Part shown: positions 1 through 6,629 of the stretch, in pieces | Position numbering within the stretch: the stretch's first letter is position 1 | Layout of the letters: every line of letters starts with the position of its first letter | Notes under the pieces: model-generated | What the model was told of the DNA's origin: nothing | What the model saw: only the letters and a program-made list of their open reading frames with translations | Database searches by the model: none | Made by a program: the position numbers and the translations under genes | Assembly: GCA_004557975.1 (NCBI GenBank) | Contig: SFEV01000039.1 | Location: 1 to 24,937 of the forward strand | Origin: Lachnospiraceae bacterium | GTDB taxonomy: Bacteria > Bacillota > Clostridia > Lachnospirales > Lachnospiraceae | DNA length: 24,937 bases | Direction: 5' to 3'

Positions 1-490
1 CTATGTTTTTTACAGCCTTTATGTTGTAAATGGAACTGCAATCATGAATGCAGCCGGCGCTTCCGGTGTGCTTGAGGCCATAAGGAAGCAGGGAGGCGTT
101 TACATGTTTGGTAGGATGCTCCCGATCTGGGTCGTGATCGCTGTAGAATTTGTCTGTGCCTATGCATTGGAAATTGTGATGGGAAGTCCGTGTTCTTTTA
201 AGCTGGCATGCAGAGTATTCGATCCGAAGACAACACATCCGGTACACTTTGAGACTGCAATTATCTGCACAACAGTGGGTCTGATGTGTCCCGCAATGAG
301 CTTCCTCGCATCGATCATGTATTATCCGTACTACAATGGATTCCATCTGGTGACATTACTTGCCAACTGGCTGAAGCTGGTGTGCTTCAATTTCCCGTTT
401 GCGTTCTTTACACAGCTTTTCTTTATCCAGCCGACGGTACGCACGATATTTAAGGTGATTTATGCGAAGAATATCAAAAGGCGGGGATGA
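1..490 (+). CDS. DUF2798-like integral membrane protein, 5' end outside the window
   Basis: The reading frame is open from base 2, so the gene starts upstream and about 163 residues are visible. An in-frame ATG at 44 is preceded by open frame and has no good ribosome site, so it is probably internal. The protein has several hydrophobic segments, roughly residues 30-55, 80-105 and 115-140 of the visible part, and ends in a basic tail (KNIKRRG). The last third, with an NWL...FPFAF...QPTVR pattern, resembles the DUF2798 family, small membrane proteins of unknown function whose repeats end in a Pro-x-Val-Arg motif. It converges on the arsR-type gene. Family call is from pattern memory; function is unknown. 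Confidence 0.7.
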   Translation, partial: YVFYSLYVVNGTAIMNAAGASGVLEAIRKQGGVYMFGRMLPIWVVIAVEFVCAYALEIVMGSPCSFKLACRVFDPKTTHPVHFETAIICTTVGLMCPAMSFLASIMYYPYYNGFHLVTLLANWLKLVCFNFPFAFFTQLFFIQPTVRTIFKVIYAKNIKRRG

Positions 491-510
491 CAGGAAGCAG
501 ATTTGGAGGA

Positions 511-541
511 AATACGGAAAAAATACGGAAAATACGGAAAA
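511..541. repeat. Three tandem AATACGGAAA units
   Basis: The unit AATACGGAAA occurs three times in a row at 511, 522 and 531, with one extra A between the first two. It lies in the short convergent gap just after the DUF2798 gene stop codon. No function is apparent; it could be slippage-generated. Confidence 0.8.
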
Positions 542-552
542 GGGCATAAAGA

Positions 553-603
553 CAGGGGCTGGGAACGAAAGAATCATTATTCGCACACATGCTCCAGCCC
601 CTG
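553..603 (-). terminator. Hairpin at the 3' end of the arsR-type gene
   Basis: CAGGGGCTGG (553-562) pairs perfectly with CCAGCCCCTG (594-603). Read on the minus strand, the 5' arm is inside the coding sequence, the stop codon is in the loop, and the 3' arm is followed by TCTTTATG. That is only a weak T-tract. It may serve both convergent genes, but termination is not assured. Confidence 0.5.
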
Positions 604-885
604 CTTCATGATTGTGGAAACGTGGTCATCTGCAAGAGAATAATAAATCGTCTTGCCGTCACGGCGGAATTTGACGAGAGCCGTCTGCTTCAGGATACGG
701 AGCTGATGAGAAATAGCGCTCTGTGTCATGGAGAGTTCATCAGCGATATCCTGGACGCACAGCTCTTTCTCTGAAAGCGCATATAAAATCCGGATGCGTG
801 TGGGATCTCCGAATACTTTGAACAGTTCTGCCGTGCGGTAGAGTGTCTCTTCGTCCGCGCGGAAATTGGTGGTATACTCAGTCAT
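577..885 (-). CDS. ArsR/SmtB-family metal-responsive repressor, probable zinc sensor
   Basis: This is a 102-residue winged-helix DNA-binding repressor of the ArsR/SmtB family, which releases its operator when metal binds. The start at 885 is chosen because GGAGGAAAGA lies directly before that ATG; an upstream ATG at 909 has no such site. The core FGDPTRIRILYAL, the recognition helix region SQSAISHQL-like (MTQSAISHQLRIL) and the wing RRDGKTIYYSL are all present. The C-terminal helix carries Asp86-x-His88, then His99 and Glu102. This has the exact spacing of the alpha-5 zinc site of SmtB (Asp104, His106, His117, Glu120). The alpha-3 CxC metal site is reduced to a single Cys (ELCVQD). No metal transporter is adjacent, so the target is unknown. 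Confidence 0.92.
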   Translation of the reverse strand: MTEYTTNFRADEETLYRTAELFKVFGDPTRIRILYALSEKELCVQDIADELSMTQSAISHQLRILKQTALVKFRRDGKTIYYSLADDHVSTIMKQGLEHVCE

Positions 886-932
886 TCTTTCCTCCAGTCG
901 GTAAAACAAAGTCCGATGTAAGCTATTCTTTT

Positions 933-961
933 ATTTTAGCCGAAAATGGTGAATTGGTCAA
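933..961 (-). promoter_or_regulatory. Promoter of the arsR-type gene
   Basis: On the minus strand TTGACC, a 17-base spacer and TAAAAT lie about 50 bases upstream of the start codon. A classical ArsR operator palindrome was not recognised. Confidence 0.65.
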
Positions 962-1002
962 ATGATTATCCGGGAAAAGCAGGAAAATTTGTTACCTTCC
1001 TA

Positions 1003-1031
1003 TTGCGTATTTGTTCTCTGGCACGTATAAT
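1003..1031 (+). promoter_or_regulatory. Promoter of uraA
   Basis: TTGCGT, 17-base spacer, perfect TATAAT. Transcription should begin near 1036-1038, giving a leader of about 50 bases before the gene. Confidence 0.8.
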
Positions 1032-1050
1032 AGGGAAGATAAAACTGACT

Positions 1051-1069
1051 CCGGAGCAATCCGGTTTTT
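1051..1069 (+). promoter_or_regulatory. Short hairpin plus T5 in the uraA leader
   Basis: CCGGA (1051-1055), GCAA loop, TCCGG (1060-1064), then TTTTT, all between the promoter and the ribosome site. The five-pair stem with a GCAA tetraloop and T-run looks like a minimal attenuator. No PyrR-type binding loop is recognisable. Function is inferred only. Confidence 0.4.
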
Positions 1070-1088
1070 ACATGAAGAGGAGGATGTT

Positions 1089-2489
1089 ATGAACAATTCA
1101 AATGATGTAATCCGCGACGCGAGAAAGCTCGGCATTCCGAAAATGCTGCTTCTCGGACTGCAGCACATGTTTGCCATGTTCGGTGCGACAATTCTTGTAC
1201 CGATTCTGGTAAACAGCTATTTCCAGGAGGCGTGTGGAGAACCGCTGACAAAGGGCCTGACCGTAGCTGTGACACTTTTCTGTGCAGGTTTTGGAACGCT
1301 GTTCTTCCATGTGTGTGCAAAGATGAAGGTACCGGCATTTCTCGGTTCTTCCTTCGCATTTCTCGGAGGTTTCGCAACAGTAGCAAATTTAAGCGCCGGC
1401 ATTTATGAGAATATGCCTGCCAATGAAAAGGTTTCCTATGCATGCGGCGGTATCGTAATTGCAGGACTTCTCTACCTGGTTATGGCACTGGTGATTCGCC
1501 TTGTGGGTGTAAAGCGCGTGATGCGTTACCTTCCACCGGTTGTGACCGGACCGGTTATTATCTGTATCGGTCTGAGCCTTGCAGGCTCCGCAATCTCAAA
1601 TGCTTCCACAAACTGGTTCCTGGCACTCGTTGCCCTGGCAGTTATCATTGTTTTCAATATCTGGGGAAAGGGAATGTTCAAAATTATCCCGATCCTGATG
1701 GGTGTTGTGATTTCCTATGTCGTAGCTCTGATCATGAATGCATGCGGCATCACGAATCCGGATGGCTCCGCTATCTTTAATTTCGCATCCGTTGCATCCG
1801 CAGACATTATCGGACTGCCGCCGTTCCAGCTGTGCAAGTTTGATCTGACGGCGATCCTCGTCATGGCACCGATCGCAATTGCTACGATGATGGAGCATAT
1901 CGGAGACATGTCCGCAATTTCCGCAACAGTAGGTGAAAACTTTCTCGCAGATCCGGGACTTCACCGTACACTGCTGGGGGACGGTCTTGCTACCTCCCTT
2001 GCAGGTCTCGTAGGCGGACCGGCCAACACGACATACGGTGAGAACACAGGTGTCCTGGAGCTCAGCCGTGTACACGACCCGAGAGTAATCCGGATCGCAG
2101 CAGTATTTGCAATTGTCATCAGCTTTATTCCGAAGGTATCCGCGATCATCAGCACGATGCCGGCTTCCATTATCGGTGGCGTAAGCTTTATGCTGTACGG
2201 TATGATTTCTGCAATCGGTGTCCGCAACGTCGTAGAGAACAAGGTTGATCTGACAAAATCACGCAACCTGATCATTGTTGGTGTTATCTTTGTATGCGGA
2301 CTTGGCTTCGGCGGCGGTCTCACTTTCCAGGTGGGCGGAACATCCATCACGCTGACAGCCCTTGCAATCGCAGCAATCGCCGGTATTCTTCTGAATATCA
2401 TTCTTCCGGGCAACGATTATGAATTCGGTGTGAATCCTCAGGGAGACATGAACCGTGGCGTAAATGTCAGACCGGAGAAACGTAAATAA
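1089..2489 (+). CDS. uraA: Uracil permease, NCS2 family (UraA/PyrP type)
   Basis: Encodes a 466-residue multi-span membrane protein that imports uracil with protons. The start at 1089 follows GAGGAGG at a good distance; an upstream in-frame ATG at 1011 would precede the -10 box and is rejected. The protein opens with the family signature LQHMFAMFGATILVP. It contains the TM8 region MMEHIGD (Glu269) and the GGPANTTYGENTGV loop whose Glu aligns with the substrate-binding Glu290 of E. coli UraA. The two family half-site strands are suggested by these conserved blocks. Length fits NCS2 transporters of 430-470 residues. The gene is single, with its own promoter, leader hairpin and terminator. Uracil rather than xanthine is favoured by the TTYGEN(T/I)GV motif; a broader pyrimidine range is possible. 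Confidence 0.9.
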   Translation: MNNSNDVIRDARKLGIPKMLLLGLQHMFAMFGATILVPILVNSYFQEACGEPLTKGLTVAVTLFCAGFGTLFFHVCAKMKVPAFLGSSFAFLGGFATVANLSAGIYENMPANEKVSYACGGIVIAGLLYLVMALVIRLVGVKRVMRYLPPVVTGPVIICIGLSLAGSAISNASTNWFLALVALAVIIVFNIWGKGMFKIIPILMGVVISYVVALIMNACGITNPDGSAIFNFASVASADIIGLPPFQLCKFDLTAILVMAPIAIATMMEHIGDMSAISATVGENFLADPGLHRTLLGDGLATSLAGLVGGPANTTYGENTGVLELSRVHDPRVIRIAAVFAIVISFIPKVSAIISTMPASIIGGVSFMLYGMISAIGVRNVVENKVDLTKSRNLIIVGVIFVCGLGFGGGLTFQVGGTSITLTALAIAAIAGILLNIILPGNDYEFGVNPQGDMNRGVNVRPEKRK

Positions 2490-2510
2490 TAAAATATTGT
2501 TGAACAGGAT

Positions 2511-2547
2511 CAAAAAGTACCGGAGGCAGTTATACCGGTACTTTTTG
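2511..2547 (+). terminator. Intrinsic terminator of uraA
   Basis: CAAAAAGTACCGG pairs with CCGGTACTTTTTG across an 11-base loop; the T-run lies within the 3' arm. The A/T symmetry could let it work in both directions. The following stretch 2548-2645 holds no gene or structure that I recognise. Confidence 0.9.
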
Positions 2548-2645
2548 TGTATTCAGAAAATCAGCGGCGGCATTGCTTTTATTGTCCTGTCCTATCCGGC
2601 TTTCCATACAGTAACGGTCCGCTGCTCTGTACGGGAATAAATACA

Positions 2646-2663
2646 TTGTTAAACTATTGACAA
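2646..2663 (+). promoter_or_regulatory. Rex operator overlapping the ldhA -35 box
   Basis: TTGTTAAACTATTGACAA matches the Rex consensus TTGTTAA-N4-TTAACAA at every fixed position but one. Rex is the NADH/NAD+-sensing repressor of fermentation genes in Gram-positive bacteria. The right half-site contains the TTGACA -35 element, so bound Rex would block polymerase directly. Site recognition is from the sequence; regulation is inference from the family. Confidence 0.85.
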
Positions 2664-2685
2664 AGTCACGCTGCAGGATTATAAT
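2657..2685 (+). promoter_or_regulatory. Consensus promoter of ldhA
   Basis: Perfect TTGACA, 17-base spacer and perfect TATAAT. Such a strong promoter fits a gene that is held down by an overlapping repressor. The transcript leader would be about 160 bases. Confidence 0.92.
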
Positions 2686-2692
2686 AAAACAT

Positions 2693-2846
2693 GGAAGTTA
2701 GAAAACCCTAACCTCCTGAAAGTGCGGATAAATGTTCCGCAGAATGTAAATACTTAATGTAACTGTTTTGAGTTATTGTCACGGTCAGGAGAGCAGATAT
2801 AATTATATACAGAAGTTCTCCTGCAACATCTGTTTATACAAGGAGG
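2693..2846 (+). promoter_or_regulatory. Structured 5' leader of ldhA
   Basis: Three hairpins can be drawn in the leader. They are 2693-2701 with 2708-2716 (one mismatch), GCGGA 2724-2728 with TCCGC 2736-2740, and CAGGAGA 2786-2792 with TCTCCTG 2817-2823. The CTCCT of the last arm is also complementary to the ribosome site AGGAG at 2841-2845, so two mutually exclusive folds exist. No known riboswitch class was recognised. Confidence 0.45.
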
Positions 2847-2854
2847 AAGCAGCA

Positions 2855-3844
2855 ATGAAGATTTTGTTCTACGACACAAAAAGTTATGACCGCGAGTCCT
2901 TTGACAGACAGCTCGCAAATTTCCCGGGAATTGAAATTGATTATCTGAAGGGTGATCTCGCCCCGAAGTCGGCTGTAATGGCGGAAGGTTATGACGCAGT
3001 ATGTGCGTTCGTAAGCTCTGATGTGGGAACGGATACTCTGAAAGCGCTCCATGCACATGGAGTCCATCTCGTTCTGATGCGCTGTGCCGGATTCAACAAT
3101 GTGGATCTTGAGACGGCAAAAGAGCTGGGAATCAAAGTCTTCCGTGTTCCGGGCTACTCACCGGAGGCAGTCGCGGAGCATGCCATGATGCTTGCTCTTG
3201 CCGCCAACCGCCACGTACACAAATCCTACGTAAAGGTGCGTGAAAATGACTTCAGCCTCGGCGGCCTTATGGGCATTAACTTTTATCAGAAGACGGCCGG
3301 AATCGTGGGAACAGGAAAGATCGGTGCCGCTATGGCGCGGATCTGTCATGGCTTCGGTATGAAGGTAATAGCGTACGATGTTTATCAGAACCCGTCTCTC
3401 GATTTCGTTGAGTACGTGTCACTGGATGAACTGCTGGCACAGAGTGATCTGATTTCCCTGCACTGCCCGCTGACGGAAGAGAATTATCATCTGATCAGCC
3501 GCGATACGATCCGGAAGATGAAAGATGGTGTTATTCTTGTCAACACTTCCCGCGGCGGACTCGTAAAGACGGATGACCTGATTGAGGGAATCCGTGCACG
3601 GAAATTTTTTGCAGTAGGTCTGGATGTTTACGAAGAGGAGACGGCAAACGTATTTGAGGACCGTTCCGATGAGATTCTGGAGCATTCCACGACGGCACGA
3701 CTGCTCTCCTTCCCGAATGTAATCATCACCTCTCATCAGGGATTCTTTACAGAGGAAGCACTGAGCGCAATCAGCCAGACAACCCTGGAAAATGCACTCA
3801 CCTGGGAGAAAGGTGAGACATCACCGAATGAAGTGCTGGTATAG
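2855..3844 (+). CDS. ldhA: D-lactate dehydrogenase (NAD-dependent, LdhA type)
   Basis: A 329-residue cytoplasmic enzyme reducing pyruvate to D-lactate with NADH, the end step of lactate fermentation. The start at 2855 follows AAGGAGG at 2840-2846; an upstream in-frame ATG at 2768 lies in the structured leader and is rejected. The D-isomer 2-hydroxyacid dehydrogenase fold is clear, with the nucleotide-binding GIVGTGKIGAAMARI block near residues 150-165. Catalytic residues align with E. coli LdhA: Arg233 in NTSRGG (Arg235), Glu262 in DVYEEE (Glu264) and the His of ITSHQGFFT near 294 (His296). The tail SAISQTTLENA is also LdhA-like. Another 2-hydroxyacid substrate is possible, but the Rex operator supports a fermentative role. 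It is a single-gene unit ending at strong hairpins. Confidence 0.92.
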   Translation: MKILFYDTKSYDRESFDRQLANFPGIEIDYLKGDLAPKSAVMAEGYDAVCAFVSSDVGTDTLKALHAHGVHLVLMRCAGFNNVDLETAKELGIKVFRVPGYSPEAVAEHAMMLALAANRHVHKSYVKVRENDFSLGGLMGINFYQKTAGIVGTGKIGAAMARICHGFGMKVIAYDVYQNPSLDFVEYVSLDELLAQSDLISLHCPLTEENYHLISRDTIRKMKDGVILVNTSRGGLVKTDDLIEGIRARKFFAVGLDVYEEETANVFEDRSDEILEHSTTARLLSFPNVIITSHQGFFTEEALSAISQTTLENALTWEKGETSPNEVLV

Positions 3845-3892
3845 CAGATGGCGTACAGCATTGTCGGAGAAAATTCCTGAATAGAAAGAAAT

Positions 3893-3921
3893 ATTGCTGA
3901 CGGATACTTTCCGTCAGCAAT
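3893..3921 (+). other. Perfect 12-bp hairpin after ldhA
   Basis: ATTGCTGACGGA (3893-3904) pairs with TCCGTCAGCAAT (3910-3921) around TACTT. No T-run follows, so it is more likely an RNA 3'-end stabiliser or processing structure than a terminator on its own. Confidence 0.75.
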
Positions 3922-3931
3922 CTCAGAGAAG

Positions 3932-3985
3932 AAAAGAGGCTTTGCATACTTTCCGCCTGATGGCGGGATGATGCAGAGCCTTTTT
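3932..3985 (+). terminator. Long intrinsic terminator of ldhA
   Basis: AGGCTTTGCAT pairs with ATGCAGAGCCT (one G-U). An inner CCGCC/GGCGG stem extends the structure, and TTTTT follows. It is the second of two consecutive hairpins after ldhA. Confidence 0.88.
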
Positions 3986-4041
3986 CATATGCACCAGTTC
4001 TGCGCAGAACAGATTTCCTGTGTAACAATTCAGAAAGATGC

Positions 4042-4071
4042 TTGCGGTTCGGAATACAGTGATGGTATGAT
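4042..4071 (+). promoter_or_regulatory. Promoter of the aldo/keto reductase
   Basis: TTGCGG, 18-base spacer, TATGAT, ending 29 bases before the start codon. The -35 box is only a partial match. Confidence 0.6.
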
Positions 4072-4100
4072 AGAAAACAAAAGATACGGGAGGACTTTAC

Positions 4101-4946
4101 ATGAAGATAGAAAAAACGATCAAACTGAATAATGGAACAGAAATTGACCGTGTCGGTCTCGGGTTTTGGGAAAGCCGCGGCAGTGAGGCGGAGGATGCGG
4201 TCTGTTATGGAATAGAGGCAGGTTACCGACGGATCGATACGGCTGCATACTACAAGAACGAACCGGAGGTCGGTACCGGAATCCGGAAATGCGGGATTGA
4301 CAGGAAAGAACTGTTTGTGGCCACAAAACTCTGGTACACCGATATGTGTGAGGGGAGACAGGAGGAGACCTTTTACAGAAGCCTGGAGAGGCTGGGGCTT
4401 GATTACGTTGATATGTATTATCTCCACTGGCCAATCGGTGAAGTGACAAAGTCATGGCGAGTGCTGGAGAAGCTGTGCGAAGCAGGGAAAATCCGCACAA
4501 TCAGCGTCTGCAATTTCCAGCCGGTGCATCTGCAGAAGCTGCTGGCAAAGGCAAATATCTGTCCGGCTGTCAATCAGATCGAGAGCAATCCTCATTTCCA
4601 GCAGAATGCGGCAGTGGAATTCTGCCAGCGTGAGGGAATTGTTCCGGAAGCATGGGGACCGCTGGGAAAGGGCAGTGATCTCTCTTTGCCGCTGCTTGTA
4701 CAGCTTGCGCAGAAGTACGAAAAGACACCGGCGCAGATCATTCTGAGATGGCATCTGCAGCGCGGCCTTACTGTGATTCCGAAATCTGTGAACCCGGACC
4801 GGATGGCACAGAATCTCGATGTTTTCGATTTTGAATTGGAAGAAAAGGATATGGATGCGATCTATACGCTGGAGACGGGAGTGACGAAGCGCGGATATCC
4901 TGCACAGTACAGATACGATGCAGTGTGCGCGGAGACAGAGTTCTGA
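4101..4946 (+). CDS. Aldo/keto reductase
   Basis: A 281-residue NAD(P)H-dependent oxidoreductase of the aldo/keto reductase superfamily, cytoplasmic, reducing aldehydes or ketones to alcohols. The start has GGGAGG ten bases upstream. The catalytic tetrad is complete: Asp46 and Tyr51 in RRIDTAAYYKNE, Lys76 in VATKLW and His109 in YLHWP. The cofactor-phosphate motif IPKSVNPDRMAQNL is near the C terminus, typical of NADPH-preferring members. Length matches the 270-290 residues of bacterial AKR5-like enzymes such as 2,5-diketo-D-gluconate reductases. The physiological substrate cannot be told from sequence. A small conserved gene follows 14 bases later, probably in the same transcript. Confidence 0.93.
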   Translation: MKIEKTIKLNNGTEIDRVGLGFWESRGSEAEDAVCYGIEAGYRRIDTAAYYKNEPEVGTGIRKCGIDRKELFVATKLWYTDMCEGRQEETFYRSLERLGLDYVDMYYLHWPIGEVTKSWRVLEKLCEAGKIRTISVCNFQPVHLQKLLAKANICPAVNQIESNPHFQQNAAVEFCQREGIVPEAWGPLGKGSDLSLPLLVQLAQKYEKTPAQIILRWHLQRGLTVIPKSVNPDRMAQNLDVFDFELEEKDMDAIYTLETGVTKRGYPAQYRYDAVCAETEF

Positions 4947-4960
4947 AGGGAGAGAAAGAC

Positions 4961-5197
4961 ATGGTGAATCCGATGAAGCTGATGAGATTCAGAGAGATGG
5001 GGGAGCGGTTCCGGGCAAACCATCCGCGTATTCCCGGTTTCTTTGATGCGGCAATGAACAGTATCCGGGAGGAAAGTGTCATTGAAATGACTGTGACAGA
5101 TCCGAACGGTAAAAAACTCTGTGCAAATATCAGAGTTAACGCAGAGGATATGGAAATGCTGCGGGAGGCGCAGCAGGCGTTCGGGCAGGAAGGGTAG
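4961..5197 (+). CDS. Small conserved hypothetical protein (78 aa)
   Basis: A 78-residue protein with start chosen at 4961, behind GGGAGAG; an in-frame ATG at 4925 overlaps the preceding gene and lacks a ribosome site. It opens MKLMRFREMGERFRANHPRIPGFF, then a predicted beta-strand region ending in ANIRVNAEDMEML. The FxxNHPxxPxF pattern followed by a two-strand segment recalls small uncharacterised proteins I have seen in Lachnospiraceae genomes, but no function is known to me. There is no signal peptide, membrane segment or Cys cluster. It is probably cotranscribed with the aldo/keto reductase. Confidence 0.75.
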   Translation: MVNPMKLMRFREMGERFRANHPRIPGFFDAAMNSIREESVIEMTVTDPNGKKLCANIRVNAEDMEMLREAQQAFGQEG

Positions 5198-5278
5198 GAA
5201 GCAATTCCAGTGTGAGGAAGTATTATGATTTTCTCAGATCAAAAGAGAAAGAAGGACTGAAATAGGGGATGGAAAGAG

Positions 5279-6394
5279 ATGAGTAAACAGGATTTTGTGC
5301 CTGCAGACATATCGAATATCTGCAGAGAGAGAACATCGAGAAGAAAAAGAATATCTTCTTATGACAGGAGCGGAGGAAACGATGACAGAATCTACGTAAA
5401 GCCGGGAGAAACGTGTACGTTTGCCCAGCTGGAAGGGCGCGGACTTATTACCCATATTTGGATTACCATCGGAAATCAGGATATGCCGGATGAATTTGAA
5501 AAATATAATATGCGCAAGATTTACCTTCAGTTCTACTGGGATGGTGAGGAATCTCCCAGTGTACAGGCACCGCTGGGAGATTTTTTCGGAATGGGACACG
5601 GAATTACGAAGAATTTCGTAAGTGAGCCGCTTCAGATGAGCCCCCAGGGCGGACGGGGATTGAACTGCTGGTTCCCCATGCCTTTTGAAAAAGGGGCAAA
5701 GCTGACTGTTACGAATGAATGTTTTTCCACATTGATTTTCTACTTCTATGTAGATTATGAGGAGTTGGATGAGCTTCCGGAGGATATGCTTCGATTCCAT
5801 GCAAAGTGGAATCGTGAACTGCCGACAGCAGGAAAATCAGAGCAGGAGTTCCCGAGCCACAGAGAATGGTGTTTTGGCGGAAAAAATACCACGGGAGATG
5901 ACAATTACGTTCTGCTGGAGGCGGAAGGAAAAGGTCACTATGTGGGATGTAATATCAATATCCATAATCTGTGCACCAATGCGCTGTGGGACTGGCCCGG
6001 TGAAGGTGATGATATGATTTTTGTTGACGGCGAGGTATGGCCGCCGAATCTGCATGGAACCGGAACAGAGGATTACGTGAATATGGCGTGGTGTCCGCAG
6101 GAGGAATACTGTGCTCCGTACCATGGGCTGATTCTGGGAGGAAAGGATAACTGGAAAGGCAAAATTACGTATTACAGGTATCATATCAAGGATCCGATTA
6201 TGTTCCGGAAATCTATCCGTGTGACGATAGAACACGGCCACAACAATAACAGAAGTGACGACTGGTCCTCCACTGCCTACTGGTACCAGACTGAGCCGCA
6301 TAAAGCTTTCACGGAGATCCTTCCGGTGGAGAAACGCCTTCCTGTTGACGAAGGTGAGTTTCAGTGGGATGGCAAAATAACAGAAAACAATTAA
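5279..6394 (+). CDS. Glycoside hydrolase family 172 (DUF2961) enzyme
   Basis: A 371-residue cytoplasmic protein of the former DUF2961 family, now CAZy GH172. Its characterised members act on alpha-D-fructofuranosides/difructose dianhydride I or on D-arabinofuranosides. Family blocks seen are the N-terminal SSYDRSGGNDDRI, GLITHIWITI, the LGDFFGMGHG core, the aromatic-rich WFPMPF, and GTGTEDYVN with Glu264, a conserved acidic residue of the active-site region. No signal peptide is present, so it acts on imported sugar. The start follows a purine-rich GGGGATGGAAAGAG stretch rather than a strong AGGAGG. It lies 81 bases after the small gene, without a terminator between them, and opens the glycan-use locus. 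Its substrate cannot be assigned; fructan or arabinofuranoside is suggested only by family precedent. Confidence 0.88.
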   Translation: MSKQDFVPADISNICRERTSRRKRISSYDRSGGNDDRIYVKPGETCTFAQLEGRGLITHIWITIGNQDMPDEFEKYNMRKIYLQFYWDGEESPSVQAPLGDFFGMGHGITKNFVSEPLQMSPQGGRGLNCWFPMPFEKGAKLTVTNECFSTLIFYFYVDYEELDELPEDMLRFHAKWNRELPTAGKSEQEFPSHREWCFGGKNTTGDDNYVLLEAEGKGHYVGCNINIHNLCTNALWDWPGEGDDMIFVDGEVWPPNLHGTGTEDYVNMAWCPQEEYCAPYHGLILGGKDNWKGKITYYRYHIKDPIMFRKSIRVTIEHGHNNNRSDDWSSTAYWYQTEPHKAFTEILPVEKRLPVDEGEFQWDGKITENN

Positions 6395-6399
6395 AAGAA

Positions 6400-6465
6400 C
6401 AGTAATTTATAGAAGAAAAGCAGCCTTTTATGTGATATAAAATAGTAAAGGCTGCTTTTTTTGCG
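6400..6465 (+). repeat. Duplicated 66-base terminator cassette, copy A
   Basis: This segment is about 90% identical to 14731-14796, differing by a few substitutions and a compensating single-base shift near the loop. Similarity extends left into the GH172 coding end: ATAACAGAAAA is at 6377-6387 here and at 14701-14711 in copy B. Confidence 0.92.
6416..6462 (+). terminator. Intrinsic terminator of the GH172 gene
   Basis: AAAAGCAGCCTTT pairs with AAAGGCTGCTTTT around an AT-rich loop, followed by a T7 tract. It separates GH172 from the transporter operon. Confidence 0.9.
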
Positions 6466-6510
6466 TGCTGCACAAAATGGAACTCCGATCATTTTCAGCT
6501 TTCCATATAC

Positions 6511-6545
6511 AAAATTGACACAGGATCTGCAGAATAGTCAATTTT
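6511..6545. promoter_or_regulatory. Inverted repeat upstream of the transporter operon
   Basis: AAAATTGAC (6511-6519) and GTCAATTTT (6537-6545) form a perfect 9-base inverted repeat with a 17-base spacer. It ends about 19 bases before the -10 box, in the place where an activator or repressor would act. The spacing of about 2.5 helical turns between half-site centres is compatible with a dimeric regulator such as the encoded AraC-type response regulator (inference). Confidence 0.5.
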
Positions 6546-6563
6546 TTTTGTAAAAATCTCTGA

Positions 6564-6569
6564 TAAAAT
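6564..6569 (+). promoter_or_regulatory. Probable -10 box of the ABC transporter operon
   Basis: TAAAAT is a good -10 match but no acceptable -35 lies 16-18 bases upstream, where there is only a T-run. A weak -35 is typical of activator-dependent promoters, in keeping with the YesN-type regulator encoded in the operon. Confidence 0.45.
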
Positions 6570-6629
6570 ACTTATGCAAGAAAGAAAATGAACGTGTATA
6601 AAAACACAAAAGTAAGGAGGGCATTGTTT

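Noticed and set aside
1036..1088. PyrR-binding attenuator in the uraA leader
   Set aside because: The conserved PyrR loop sequence is absent and the leader is too short for the three-hairpin arrangement.
1596..2075. Long open frame on the minus strand inside uraA
   Set aside because: No ribosome site and low-complexity shadow composition; the plus-strand permease has full family motifs.
6511..6550. Inverted repeat plus T-run upstream of the binding-protein gene as a terminator
   Set aside because: The stem is AT-rich with a 17-base loop and a strong terminator already lies at 6416-6462; an operator is likelier.
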